Of a stretch of 64,000 nt of DNA, positions 1-9,689 are shown piece after piece. Location of the stretch: the NCBI RefSeq assembly GCF_963678635.1, contig NC_087069.1, positions 42,369,883 to 42,433,882 on the forward strand, written 5' to 3'. Every line of letters starts with the position of its first letter. The stretch's first letter is position 1. Source of the DNA: Symsagittifera roscoffensis (lineage: Eukaryota > Xenacoelomorpha > Acoela > Convolutidae). A program made the position numbers and the translations under genes. The notes below the pieces were generated by a model, which was not told where the DNA came from, searched no databases, and was given only the letters and a program-made list of their open reading frames with translations.

Positions 1-180
1 ATCACTACGGTGATGGCCTTTGGAGGTGCAACGATAGCCTATCTATTTCGGATGGTGGATCCCCACCATAATGATCCTAGTAGGGACAAACAACGTCTCA
101 AGAGGCTCAGATGAGGAAGATGATGGTCGAAGAAAATAGGCACAATGGGAGTCGATGATGGTGTGCCTATTTACTACTCT
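1..180 (+). pseudogene. Possible upstream coding remnant of the unknown long gene
   Basis: Frame 1 is open from the window edge for about 36 codons and reads like protein (for example FRMVDPHHNDPSRDKQRLKR). Coding-like residues resume around 145-180 (GTMGVDDGVPIYYSLA). Codon choice resembles the larger open stretches that follow. I infer that the unknown gene of 0.3-12.3 kb, or a neighbour of the same kind, begins upstream of this window. No family is recognised. Between 180 and 300 I see no gene; a TGGCAGCGACAGG string at 244-256 could resemble a retroelement primer-binding site, but nothing else supports that reading. Confidence 0.3.
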
Positions 181-302
181 CTGGCATAAATTCAAGTGCG
201 CGGTACTGATCTTCTGCATTGTACCCATGAGCACAAAAACGTTGGCAGCGACAGGAAGAAGACATAATGAAGGGGTAATCAGGTGACAATATAAAAAGGA
301 AC

Positions 303-1085
303 TTGGCGAGTCGGAATGCTGGACGGATGATTTTTATGGACATTGAACACGAGCTGAGAGCTATGGATCAGGCCAGATTAACCACCGATGGGTTCCACTT
401 TGATAGCATTGAAGGACAAGCCTGGTTGAACCGAGTCTTCCAGGAGCGACCGGATGAAATGGAAGTCGAGCTCTTTGACACGGGAGTGCTGAAGAAGGAA
501 GAAACGAATGAGCCGGCAATTTCAACCTTTGTGCCCCCTAACTTAAAAACACGTTCGGGAACGGTCCCAGTCGTGTCCTACAGGCCGCAAAGCTCTAGCG
601 AGCCAGGGCAAAAAACAGATGTACAAGATCGATTGGGGGAAGCGCGAATGAGAAGAACCGTCCATCCAAGACGAAGATTAGGACCTGTCAATCCGACCGT
701 GGAGACGGCCAGCACCTCGAGATCAGAGACAAGATCAGAGACTACGGGTACCAGCCGAGAGGAGCGACGTCCAGACAGGAGCATTTTGATGTGGTCGAGA
801 CCCATACCTTCACCCTGGTATACATACAAACAGGATCTGATGAAAATGAACCTTCAGACGGTTAGCTTTGCATCCGATGCCATGAGGATGTTGAATGGAG
901 CGAGATTGTCTGTCAACGGACTGTATTCAATAACAGGGGTGGACTGGTTGATAAGCGCTGGCATAAACTTCAGCTCTACAACCGCCTTGAGATTTGACGA
1001 CTTGGATGGACTGCCCTCAAATAATACAATGGGTCCAGTAAATACAAGACCATCGCAAGATGTGAAGCTGAATCACGACGAATGA
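303..1085 (+). pseudogene. Unknown long gene, piece A (N-terminal, with disordered Ser/Arg/Thr-rich segment)
   Basis: Open stretch of about 260 codons. The first in-frame ATG is at 327, so the true start is uncertain and may lie upstream. The first 60 residues are acidic and look folded (DGFHFDSIEGQAWLNRVF). Residues of about 75-165 are rich in Ser, Thr, Arg and Glu (SRSETRSETTGTSREERR) and look disordered. The last 90 residues look globular again. The next open stretch (1149-1733) lies in the same reading frame only 63 bases on, so both belong to one former protein. I do not recognise the family. No transmembrane segment or catalytic motif is visible. Confidence 0.6.
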
Positions 1086-1148
1086 AATCGAGAAGAAAGA
1101 CCCAGAAGATTCCTGACGACGAGGGCACCAATAGGACAACACGTAAAA

Positions 1149-1733
1149 ATGTTCAGGCAGATAAAAGCACCCCCAGGTCACGTAAATGAAAGAGCGTACC
1201 CGAAACAAGTGAATCAAGAAGGTGATGTTCAGAGATACGGTGGAGTGAAGGCGATCAAGAAAGATGAGATCATCTTTGCTGCGTATGACAAAGCAGAAAT
1301 GAGGAAGGCAAAGATCATGATAGTCGCGAGCTCAGACTTCGTGTATACCTCCAAGTCTCTGTTTTGGTCTGATGTTATAATGTTGGCAGCGGTCGACCTG
1401 GACCTAATGCAGTCTGTGTCGATGGCAATTGGGGTACAACGACAGACAGAAATGAACCCAATCACAATCGTATTTGCTGGCATGAATGACCATCTACACA
1501 GTAGGGGTTTCCTGAGCAGACTCAGAGAGCCTACGACAGCCGAAGACGCTGTATTGCCAGCTATAAAGGATATCCTCGAATCAATGGGTGAAGTAGTAGA
1601 CACCCTGAAAGAAAGTGCCTTCACCAAGATAACACCGAGAGCCTTGTTTGCAGTCTCCGATATATACACAGCTCCCGGATGGACTGAAGTTTGTAAATGC
1701 GATGGTGGCTTTGCTCTCGGAAGGGAAATATGA
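1149..1733 (+). pseudogene. Unknown long gene, piece B (possible SGNH/GDSL-like fold)
   Basis: Continues the frame of the preceding stretch. It contains a hydrophobic strand (KIMIVASSDFVYT) followed further on by VFAGMNDHLHSRG. A small residue plus Asn-Asp after a hydrophobic strand loosely resembles block III (G-x-N-D) of SGNH hydrolases, and the first strand could stand where the nucleophile block normally lies (SSD instead of GDS). This is a weak structural guess, not an identification. The downstream stretch in another frame (from about 1648) carries on the protein-like sequence, so this gene is broken. No homologue can be named. Confidence 0.55.
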
Positions 1734-2328
1734 TGTGATCATATCTGCCACAAATCGCGGAATAGAAATCGAGAATCTGAGGCCACTCAGGGCTGAATTT
1801 CCTGCAGTGAGGTCTGACATCTCGAATGCGATGCGAGGATTTAAGGACCCTTCACTACACATGTTAGTGTTAGACGAGGTACTGGGATTGGAACTGTCCA
1901 ACTTCAGGAGACAACTCAAACTGAAACCAGGAATTGACAATGACCATAGAGTGATCGTGGCGATGTCAAACGATTTATGGTTCCGAGGAATGTGAAAAAA
2001 GGAGGAAGGAGAGAGAAGGAAGAATTCCAAGGAGACCAGAGCTCACTTGGAAGCGATGGTTTTGAGAACGAAACCAGAGGCTAACAAGTGGCTGCACTTG
2101 ACCCCTCGGATAGCAAAATTGGGCGCGGATGCTTTCGCGCGAGGCCCAGTGATGATCAGGAAAATCCATGCCTACTTAGTGAAAGAGGTAAACCTGGCCA
2201 AAAATGATGAAGAGAAGTCAGACGAGTTCGTGAAAAGAGTGTGCCAAGTAACCGTGGAAGCTTTCTGGACACAGAATGTGAAGGGAGAAGAAGGCTTTGA
2301 CCGGATGACAGCATGCTGGAAGGGCTAG
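1648..2328 (+). pseudogene. Unknown long gene, piece C
   Basis: Two open stretches in one frame (1648-1995 and 2047-2328) that read as continuous protein. The first is an alpha/beta-like sequence (KYDVIISATNRGIEIENLRP, then HMLVLDEVLGLELSNFRRQL and a DNDHRVIVAMSNDLWF end). The second is helical and charged (ANKWLHLTPRIAKLGADAF). The DNDH could be the D-x-x-H end of an SGNH-like domain started in the preceding piece, but this is speculative. The antisense frames are open only as shadows of this coding strand. Family unknown. Confidence 0.55.
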
Positions 2329-2351
2329 GAGCCGGATGAACCGCGTCCTTC

Positions 2352-2606
2352 TTGGCGAAAAATTACCCCTCGCTTTCTCGATATCTGATAAAAGATTTCC
2401 TACAAGCAGTCGTAGAAGTATCGCTCGTTGAATTACAAGCCCTGTTCGTGACGTTTGGAGCAAAGAACTTTGTGAAAGGACCAGCGATACTGCTCACCGA
2501 AAGAGTGCAGAATTTGCGACTAGACGGACATCTAACGTTGATCGCGATAACGCATGGAAACTTGGGAGGATTGATGAATTTGACACGCTATCCGGAAAGA
2601 ACGTGA
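2352..2606 (+). pseudogene. Unknown long gene, piece D
   Basis: An 84-codon open stretch, helical and hydrophobic (KDFLQAVVEVSLVELQALFV, FVKGPAILLTERVQNLRL). It follows the preceding piece by a few bases and is followed by the next open stretch with a 4-base overlap, as expected for fragments of one decayed reading frame rather than separate genes. No motif or family recognised. Confidence 0.5.
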
Positions 2607-3355
2607 GGAAATTCGATGTGAAGCGATCCACGGATTCCTGGAATAAGATAAGAGATTTGCGACATACTCATATCCAGTTCCTCCTGCAGCAGAATCGCTT
2701 TAGAACAGGAGAGGACGAAACGATTCAGAGGGAGGAAGACGTGCGACGTCATGTTTGGGGTATGCCCCTGCTAACAGATCTCAGCTTAGCTATGAGGACC
2801 GATCCCTTAGCATTGATCAGAGGAGACACGGAGTTCGTGACGGTCATATATGGACCTGCAGTCACGTTTGCGTTCCCTGATGTTAAGGTGGAAGCATACA
2901 GGAGGTCGGTGCCGCACCTGAACCTCATATCAGCTGTGGACGGAAGTGCGCTGAATTGGTGTGAGCAGCATGTACTGCGAGAGCTCATGAGCGAAGACCT
3001 ATTGTTTGCAAAGATATCGGAGCCAGAGATGACGGTCATTAACTTTGACGATCACTTCCGTTATCGTATGGGAGAAGTGCACAGAGGACACATCGAGGTG
3101 TTCCCAAAGCTCTGGAACTTAAGGATGCATGATAAAACGAATGGCGAAATCACGAGAAATCCTCGTCTAATGGCTGCGTACCATAAGGTGAGAGAAGAGA
3201 CGAAAGGCTGGGGTGATTACAATAAACTGCTGGAGGAAATCCCTGAATTCCCTCTGATAAGAAGGATGCTGCTCGGAGCAGTCTCCGCAGTGCAAATCCC
3301 TAGGATGGGAGACTTTGAGACAAAGAAAGGAGAATGGCGAAATTCTCTGAAATGA
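2603..3355 (+). pseudogene. Unknown long gene, piece E
   Basis: A 250-codon open stretch. The N-terminal third is basic and helical (RDLRHTHIQFLLQQNRF). The middle has an alternating strand/helix character (DTEFVTVIYGPAVTFAFPD, then VPHLNLISAVDGSALNWC), followed by INFDDHFRYRMGEVHRGHIE and a Leu/Trp-rich stretch (FPKLWNLRMHD). The pattern of a buried strand, G-P, then a later D-D-H recalls the layout of the 1.2-2.0 kb part, so the protein may hold two related alpha/beta domains; that is inference. No family recognised. Confidence 0.55.
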
Positions 3356-3951
3356 TGGATCCGTGTTTCATTGGCAGAAACGTCGCAGTGCTGCAGTATA
3401 CGCAGTTTGATTACACTGATGAAGCAACAAGGAGACGAATGAGCAATGGAGCGACTCCGAAGCCTGGGAGGTTTGACGAGGAATGGGCGAAACTGGATCT
3501 AGCGCCTATGATTATGAGAGGCAAGGCTGACTTACCAGAAGCCTCCCTAATCTCAACGAGTGTAAAACCAGAGTTAACGGTGGGAGGAACACTACAGACT
3601 AGAACCATGCTAGCACCCTTCGGCCATGAAGAAGTCAAAGTAATTCATGAAGAGGAGGAAGATCAGTCCGCTGGTAGACTAGTTATACCGAAATTCCTGA
3701 TGGGGCAAGGAGTGAAGAGCAAGGCCCCTCAAGTTCAGGAAAGAATCCGAGACGAGACGATGGGCAGGGAGGAAGCCGTCGATCGGAAGAACCCATGCAA
3801 CAGAATCCCGATCATGCCGAGAAAGAAGACGATAAGGCTTCGACAGGAGGGATGTCCAGCCTGGACTTCAATTTCCTCAACGATTTTGAAAACGGCACGG
3901 ACACGTTGGAAGCGACGACTGAGCCAGCAGACGAGGGAACTTCCACGCTGA
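3334..3951 (+). pseudogene. Unknown long gene, piece F
   Basis: Protein-like up to about position 3800 (MDPCFIGRNVAVLQYTQFDY, then an acidic linker EEEEDQSAG). After that the frame becomes Arg/Thr-rich and the protein-like reading continues in the frame that opens at 3795. The end of this piece (from about 3700) is the left edge of the large duplicated block that recurs at 8.67 kb. Domain unknown; it looks like the end of a globular part followed by a low-complexity linker. Confidence 0.5.
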
Positions 3952-4292
3952 AACCCCAGTCGGCGTTCATGGGAACGAACCGGAACTTGCCGGAGAGCAG
4001 CTCTCCGAGCAATTCTAAAAGTACAGAACAGAAAATCTTGATGGAATCACCAAGGAGAAGAAGAATAGAAGGCACTGCCAGAGTACCTTTCTTGGGAACG
4101 TTGCCCGAAGAAGAGTGGGAGGTGTATCATAGAGACCATGAAAATAGGACGGTATGCAGAATGGACAGAGTATCCTTCATTGAAGAGGTCTGGACAGTAG
4201 TTCAGAGCTGCGGAACCCAGTCTATTTTAAAACTAGGTCTCAACCGACCACTAATGCGAGAAGTCCTTGACAAACTCGACGAGTTAAAGTGA
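3795..4292 (+). pseudogene. Unknown long gene, piece G (linker plus small domain)
   Basis: 165 codons. The first half is Ser/Thr/Asn/Glu-rich and looks disordered (STLKPQSAFMGTNRNLPESS). The second half looks folded (VPFLGTLPEEEWEVYHRDHE, then SILKLGLNRPLMREVLDKLD). An almost base-identical copy lies at 8.79-9.26 kb, with an offset of exactly 4969 bases. It is joined to the next open stretch by a 4-base overlap. Function unknown. Confidence 0.5.
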
Positions 4293-4720
4293 GATTGAGC
4301 AAGTTGTTGATCGACTCGGCCACTGACGAAAGTGAGGCAAACTCTCCTATCAAGATGACGCCGCATGAAGACAAAGGAGAAGTGGTATATCTGTCAAGAA
4401 CCCGGAAGGGAACGATGCGATCAAAAATGGTAATTGACAGAATTAATCAAATGAAGACGAAACTGGGCAGCAAGATGACATTGAGGTAAACGGGAAAAAC
4501 AAAGGTGGATTCCGAAATCTCGATGAAAGCTGTCAACTCAGCTAAAAGAAAACGCGTCGAAGAAGCTATGGACTTGGGTCAGGGTGATGATCGATTGTCT
4601 GGCACAGACAGGATGTTGACTGACGTAGCGATGGTGCCCCCCATTCTCATGGCAGGAATAAAATCAGCCAGTTAAAAAGTAAAGAAGAGTGACCGCACTC
4701 TAACTGGAGCGACAATAGAA
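4289..4720 (+). pseudogene. Unknown long gene, piece H
   Basis: An open stretch of 66 codons (4289-4489) rich in Lys, Arg, Ser and Thr, followed by coding-like sequence with short interruptions (KRKRVEEAMDLGQGDDR, then VAMVPPILMAGIKSAS) up to the large open stretch that starts at 4721. The basic cluster KRKRVEE could act as a nuclear localisation signal in the intact protein. The whole stretch recurs unchanged at 9258-9689, including its interruptions, so the decay predates the duplication. Confidence 0.45.
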
Positions 4721-6184
4721 TTGGAGATACTCAGCCAATGTGGAGAGAGTACCCTTAAAGACTTCAAACCGTCTCCCATGAATTACAGAAAGGGAAGCGT
4801 CGTAGGACAGCTAGTCCCAGGGGATTATAACCGACTGACAGTGTCGGAAACTATATCCATTGATGAACCCGCCGGTGGATACATGGAGATGTTAGAGTAC
4901 AGAAATTCGGCCAGAGGACACTTAATGGCTCTGGAAGACAAAAGTGCCATGGAAGGTTATTTGGAGACGATGATGCAAGGCACCACCCTGAAGCAGAAGG
5001 CATACGGGACTCTGGTATCGTCTGAAATGCACGCGGAAACGATCGAGCAGTTGGTGAGCCTTCCATGGAGAGCAGTAGTGTTGCGATACTTCGAAGAAGA
5101 AATGAGAACCACGCCGAAGATACACGCACTGATAGCAATACCCTATGTGAGAACAGAGTTAGAACTGAGGTTCGCTTGGTGCATGATTGGACTGACTCGC
5201 GGGGAATATGATTCGGAAGAAAGGAAAATATCGAAGGGAGAAAAGGTGTTCTTAACGACGAGTGTGAGGGATCTGATGACCCAAGAAGGAGCAGCAGTAG
5301 CGTGCGCGAAGCGGAGAGACGCTATCTGTTTCGTTCGATTTATGATAGAACAATTTTCACTGCCAGCATTGAACACTTGCGTCAAGATGCTAAGAGAAGG
5401 CGATGAACGAGCAAAAGCCTTGCTCTTGCTAGCACTTTTGGACATATATCAGAGCAAACTAATGCGAGTGAATATGAAAGAACCTGTGGAACTAGAACCG
5501 ATGAAAAAAATAGACGAAATAAGGAGGTTCTCAAACAAGGAGCTGAAGCTCTCGAAAGAATATATGGGAGCACTGACGAGATCCAGTGAATACTGTGGAC
5601 CGATCAGGAAGAAATCATACAGTTACGTATCCGGAATCATAGGTATGGCGTACAACCCTTTCCTAAATGAAGACATACGCGATTGCTTCTTTGATTACGA
5701 TCAAGCAGTGTTGCTAAGATTCTGGACATCAAGCATTGCAACGATAAGAAGCGCTGCTAATCAGCGGACCAAGCTGGGAATTGTCTTAGAGGAAAACGTG
5801 ACTGCACCTTCAGTGCCAAAATCGGACAACCGAGTGGAGTTCGGATTGGGATTCTCGGACGAACTACTGAGAACGAGCTTAATGGTGGTATGGGAACTGA
5901 TGAAACCATCATGGTGTCCTAGTCCCAACGCTGATTCGATATTACGTGCGACACAAGACGTGCAGAGGGAGCTGAACTCAGACTGTAACTTGCGTGATTT
6001 GAACATCATCTATAATTTGATGACGACGGCCTCTAAGAGCAACGGAGAAGTCAAATTAGAGTTGCCTGGCTGGGGACCAGAGGACTGGGTCAAACCTGGT
6101 AGCTGTCTAGCAGAAGCCTTTGGACTGGAAGGTCCTATCTGTGGAGGTCTGGATAGCGTAAAGACCCTGGAGAAACAACACTAG
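4721..6184 (+). pseudogene. Unknown long gene, piece I (largest open stretch, all-helical)
   Basis: 487 codons open; the stretch opens without an ATG at its upstream end, so it continues upstream protein. It is rich in Glu, Leu, Met and Arg and looks almost wholly alpha-helical (AETIEQLVSLPWRAVVLRYF, ALLLLALLDIYQSKLM). It contains a conserved-looking GIIGMAYNPFLNEDIRDCFF segment and ends LPGWGPEDWVKPG. Parts of it recur at 6.59-7.53, 7.53-8.0 and 9.69-10.9 kb with substitutions that mostly keep the reading open. No catalytic motif, zinc site or membrane segment is evident and I cannot name a family. Confidence 0.6.
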
Positions 6185-6187
6185 CAA

Positions 6188-6505
6188 TTGACGATATTGT
6201 TTGAGAACATTGTGATGAAGGCGAAAACAGAAACGGAACTGATTGCAGATTGCCATGGAGAAACCGAGGTGAATCTAGTGACTGCACTAGGATTCTACAG
6301 CCTGTTTGTTTCTCTAGAGTCACTATTGAATCTAGAACAAAAGCATGAGATGGTTACGCCCACCAGTGTAGAAGTGTTCCCGCGAGTGTTGCAAACCGAG
6401 CAGAAGTATATTGGAAAGTGGAGAGAAGCGATCGAGGTGGAAATGAACATCCTGCAGAGTGAAAATTATCGAAGACCAACGGGAGCGAGATATTTAGTGA
6501 GATGA
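6188..6505 (+). pseudogene. Unknown long gene, piece J
   Basis: 105 codons following the large helical stretch almost directly. Reads TELIADCHGETEVNLVTALG and then LESLLNLEQKHEMVTPTSVE. It recurs at 11.16-11.47 kb, where it leads into the C-terminal piece (11.47-12.34 kb); here that piece is missing, because the copy stops at a rearrangement junction at about 6505-6590. Family unknown. Confidence 0.5.
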
Positions 6506-6591
6506 ACTCTAGCTCCAATGAACACTTGGCTCTTGGCTGAGTATCTCAGCATGACGTTAGAAACGGATACTGAGTATCTCAGCAAGAACCC
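6506..6591 (+). repeat. Rearrangement junction with short palindromes
   Basis: The junction between two copies of the unknown gene. It holds CTGAGTATCTCAG (a 5-base-arm palindrome) at 6537-6549 and again near 6571. The string TTGGCTGAGTATCTC at 6533-6547 is a perfect inverted copy of 4724-4738, the start of the large helical piece. The same junction sequence recurs at about 8465-8550. Confidence 0.55.
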
Positions 6592-7104
6592 ATGTTAGAG
6601 TACAGAAATTTGGCCAGAGGACACTTAATGGCTCTGGAAGACAAAAGTGCCATGAAAGGTTATTTGGAGACGATGATGCAAGGCACCACCCTGAAGCAGA
6701 AGGCATACGGGACTCTGGTATCGTCTGAAATGCACGCGGAAACGATCGAGCAGTTGGTGAGCCTTCCACGGAGAGCGGTAGTGTTGCGATACTTCGAAGA
6801 AGAAATGAGAACCAGGCCGAAGATACACGCACTGATAGCAATACCCTATGTGAGAACAGAGTTACAACTGAGGTTCGCTTGGTGCATGATTGGACTGACT
6901 CGCGGGGAATATGATTTGGAAGAAAGGAAAATATCGAAGGGAGAAAAGGTGTTCTTAACGACGAGTGTGAGGGATCTGATGACCCAAGAAGGAGCAGCAG
7001 TAGCGTGCGCGAAGCGGAGAGACGCTATCTATTTCATTCGATATATGATAGAACAAATTTCACTGCCAGCATTGAACACTTGCGTCAAGATGCGAAGGCG
7101 ATAA
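6592..7104 (+). pseudogene. Second partial copy of piece I (N-terminal part)
   Basis: Near-identical to 4885-5400 with scattered substitutions (for example PRRAVVLRYF versus PWRAVVLRYF, RPKIHALIA versus TPKIHALIA). It lacks the upstream 160 bases of the original. It continues in another frame as the next listed stretch. It is part of a chain of tandem partial copies lying between the two large duplicated blocks. Confidence 0.6.
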
Positions 7105-7117
7105 ACGAGCGAAAGCC

Positions 7118-8134
7118 TTGCTCTTGCAAGCACTTTTGGACATATATCAGATCGAACTAATGCGAGTGATTATGAAAGATTCTGTGGAACTAGAACCGAT
7201 GAATAAAATAGGCGAAATAAGGAGGTTCTCAAACAAGGATCTGAGGCTCTCGAAAGAATCTATGGGAGCAGTGCCAAGATCCAGTGAATACTGTGGACCG
7301 ATCAGGAAGAAATCATACAGTTACGTATCCGGAATAATAGGGATGGCGTACAACCCTTTCCTCAATGAAGACATACGCGATTGCTTCTTTGATTACGAGC
7401 AAGCAGTGTTGCTAAGATTCTGGACATCAAGAATTGCAAAAATAAGAAGCGCTGCTAATCAGCAGACCAAGCTGGGACTTGTCTTGGAGGAAAAAGTGAC
7501 TGCACCTTCAGTGCTAAAATCGGACAATCTGATGACCCAAGAAGTAGCAGCAGTAGCGTGCGCGAAGCGGAGAGACGCTCTCTATTCCGTTCGATTTATG
7601 GTAGAACAAATTGCACTGCCAGCATTGAACACTTGCGTCAAGATGCTAAGAGAAGGCGATGAACGAGCGAAAGCCTTGCTCTTGCTAGCACTTTTGGACA
7701 TATATCATAGCAAACTAATGCGAGTGAAGATGAAAGAACCTGTGGAACTAGAACCAATGAATAAAACAGACGAAATAAGGAGGTTCTCAAACAAGGAGCT
7801 GAGGCTCTTGAAAGAATCTATGGGAGCACTGCCGAGATCCAGTGCATACTGTGGACCGATCAGGAAGAAATCATACAGTTACGTATCCGGAATAATAGGG
7901 ACGGCGTACAACCCTTTCCTAAATGAAGACATACGCGATTGCTTCTTTGATAACGATCAAGCAGTGTTGCTAAGATTCTGGACATCAAGCATTGCAACGA
8001 TAAGAGTCACTATTGAATCTAGAACAAAAGTAAGAGATGGTTACGCCCATCAGTGTAGAAGAATTCCCGGGAGTGTTGCAAACCGAGCAGAAGTAATATT
8101 GGAAAGTGGAGAGAAGCGATCGAGGTGGAAATGA
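7118..8134 (+). pseudogene. Chimeric partial copies of piece I
   Basis: 338 open codons made of three joined pieces. 7118-7527 matches about 5415-5826. At 7528 the match jumps back, so 7528-8005 repeats about 5272-5748. From 8006 the match jumps forward to about 6318-6500. The joins keep the reading frame open for most of its length, which is why the chimera reads as one long protein containing the GIIGMAYNPFLNED segment twice. Whether it was ever made as protein is unknown; I regard it as a product of repeated local duplication. Confidence 0.6.
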
Positions 8135-8146
8135 ATATCCTGCAGA

Positions 8147-8464
8147 GTGAAACTTATCAAATACCAACGGGAGGAGATATTTAGTGAGATGAACTCTCGC
8201 TCCAATGTGCAAGAGAGAATACGCAGTGCATTTTGTAGCTGTGGATGTGAAAAGTACGAGAACGATCGTGGATCAAGCCTTCTCAGTGCCGAAATGCGTA
8301 AGACTAGCGAAAATGTCAGAAAAATTGTGTTACTGGGACTTGACTTGTTGCAAACCAAGCAAAAGTACATTGTAAAGTGGAGAGAAGCGATCGAGGCGGA
8401 AATGAACATCCTGCAGAGTGAAACTTATCGAAGACCAACGGGAGCGAGATATTTAGTGAGATGA
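8147..8464 (+). pseudogene. Chimeric copy: pieces J and K fragments
   Basis: 8147-8190 matches the end of piece J. 8190-8330 matches the start of the C-terminal piece at 11472-11615 (NVQERIRSAFCSCGCEKYEN frame). 8340-8464 matches 6380-6505 again. This stretch therefore contains a fragment of the C-terminal piece that is otherwise present only once in the window. It is direct evidence that a complete upstream copy once existed or that the segment was moved from the downstream copy. Confidence 0.5.
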
Positions 8465-8550
8465 ACTCTAGCTCCAATGAACTCTTGGCTCTTGGCTGAG
8501 TATCTCAGCATGACGTTAGAAATGGATACTGAATATCTCAGCAAGAACCC

Positions 8551-8668
8551 ATGTTAGAGTACAGAAATTCGGCCAGAGGACACTTAATGGCTCTGGAAGA
8601 CAAAAGTGCCATGGAAGGTTATTTGGAGACGATGATGCAAGGCACCATTAGACCATTAGAAAATCCTG
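8551..8668 (+). pseudogene. Short third copy of the start of piece I
   Basis: 8551-8646 matches 4890-4985 (and 6592-6687). It is followed by a join (8647-8670, with the short repeat ATTAGACCATTAGA) to a copy of the sequence from about 3700. This is the left junction of the second large duplicated block. Confidence 0.55.
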
Positions 8669-9261
8669 ATGGGGCAAGAAGTGAAGAGCAAGTCCCCTCA
8701 AGTTCAGGAAAAAATACGAGACGAGACGATGGGCAGGGAGGAAGCCGTCGATCGGAAGAACCCATGCAACAGGATCCCGATCGTGCCTAGAAAGAAGACG
8801 ATAAGGCTTCGACAGGAGGGATGTCCAGCCTGGACTTCAATTTCCTCAACGATTTTGAAAACGGCACGGACACGTTGGAAGCGACGACTGAGCCAGCAGA
8901 CGAGGGAACTTCCACGCTGAAACCCCAGTCGGCGTTCATGGGAACGAACCGGAACTTGCCGGAGAGCAGCTCTCCGAGCAATTCTAAAAGTACAGAACAG
9001 AAAATCTTGATGGAATCACCAAGGAGAAGAAGAATAGAAGGCACTGCCAGAGTACCTTTCTTGGGAACGTTGCCCGAAGAAGAGTGGGAGGTGTATCATA
9101 GAGACCATGAAAATAGGACGGTATGCAGAATGGACAGAGTATCCTTCATTGAAGAGGTCTGGACAGTAGTTCAGAGCTGCGGAACCCAGTCTATTTTAAA
9201 ACTAGGTCTCAACCGACCACTAATGCGAGAAGTCCTTGACAAACTCGACGAGTTAAAGTGA
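8669..9261 (+). pseudogene. Second copy of pieces F (end) and G
   Basis: Copy of about 3700-4292. The first 140 bases differ from the original at roughly six positions. From about 8785 onward the two copies look base-identical, including the Ser/Thr-rich linker and the VPFLGTLPEEEWEVYHRD domain. As in the first copy, two overlapping frames carry the protein-like sequence, so this copy was broken before it was duplicated. Confidence 0.55.
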
Positions 9262-9689
9262 GATTGAGCAAGTTGTTGATCGACTCGGCCACTGACGAAA
9301 GTGAGGCAAACTCTCCTATCAAGATGACGCCGCATGAAGACAAAGGAGAAGTGGTATATCTGTCAAGAACCCGGAAGGGAACGATGCGATCAAAAATGGT
9401 AATTGACAGAATTAATCAAATGAAGACGAAACTGGGCAGCAAGATGACATTGAGGTAAACGGGAAAAACAAAGGTGGATTCCGAAATCTCGATGAAAGCT
9501 GTCAACTCAGCTAAAAGAAAACGCGTCGAAGAAGCTATGGACTTGGGTCAGGGTGATGATCGATTGTCTGGCACAGACAGGATGTTGACTGACGTAGCGA
9601 TGGTGCCCCCCATTCTCATGGCAGGAATAAAATCAGCCAGTTAAAAAGTAAAGAAGAGTGACCGCACTCTAACTGGAGCGACAATAGAA
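9258..9689 (+). pseudogene. Second copy of piece H
   Basis: Base-identical by eye to 4289-4720 (offset 4969), with the same interruptions. It joins the second copy of the large helical stretch without any gap, so the block is collinear with the original. Confidence 0.5.

Noticed and set aside
244-256. TGGCAGCGACAGG as a primer-binding site, which would make the 0-12 kb gene part of an LTR element
   Set aside because: I found no matching LTR pair at 1-240 and 12.6-14.1 kb and no RT or integrase between, so the word alone is not enough.
1229-1669. Minus-strand frame of 146 codons opposite piece B
   Set aside because: The plus strand continues the protein-like reading on both sides; the antisense frame is a composition effect.
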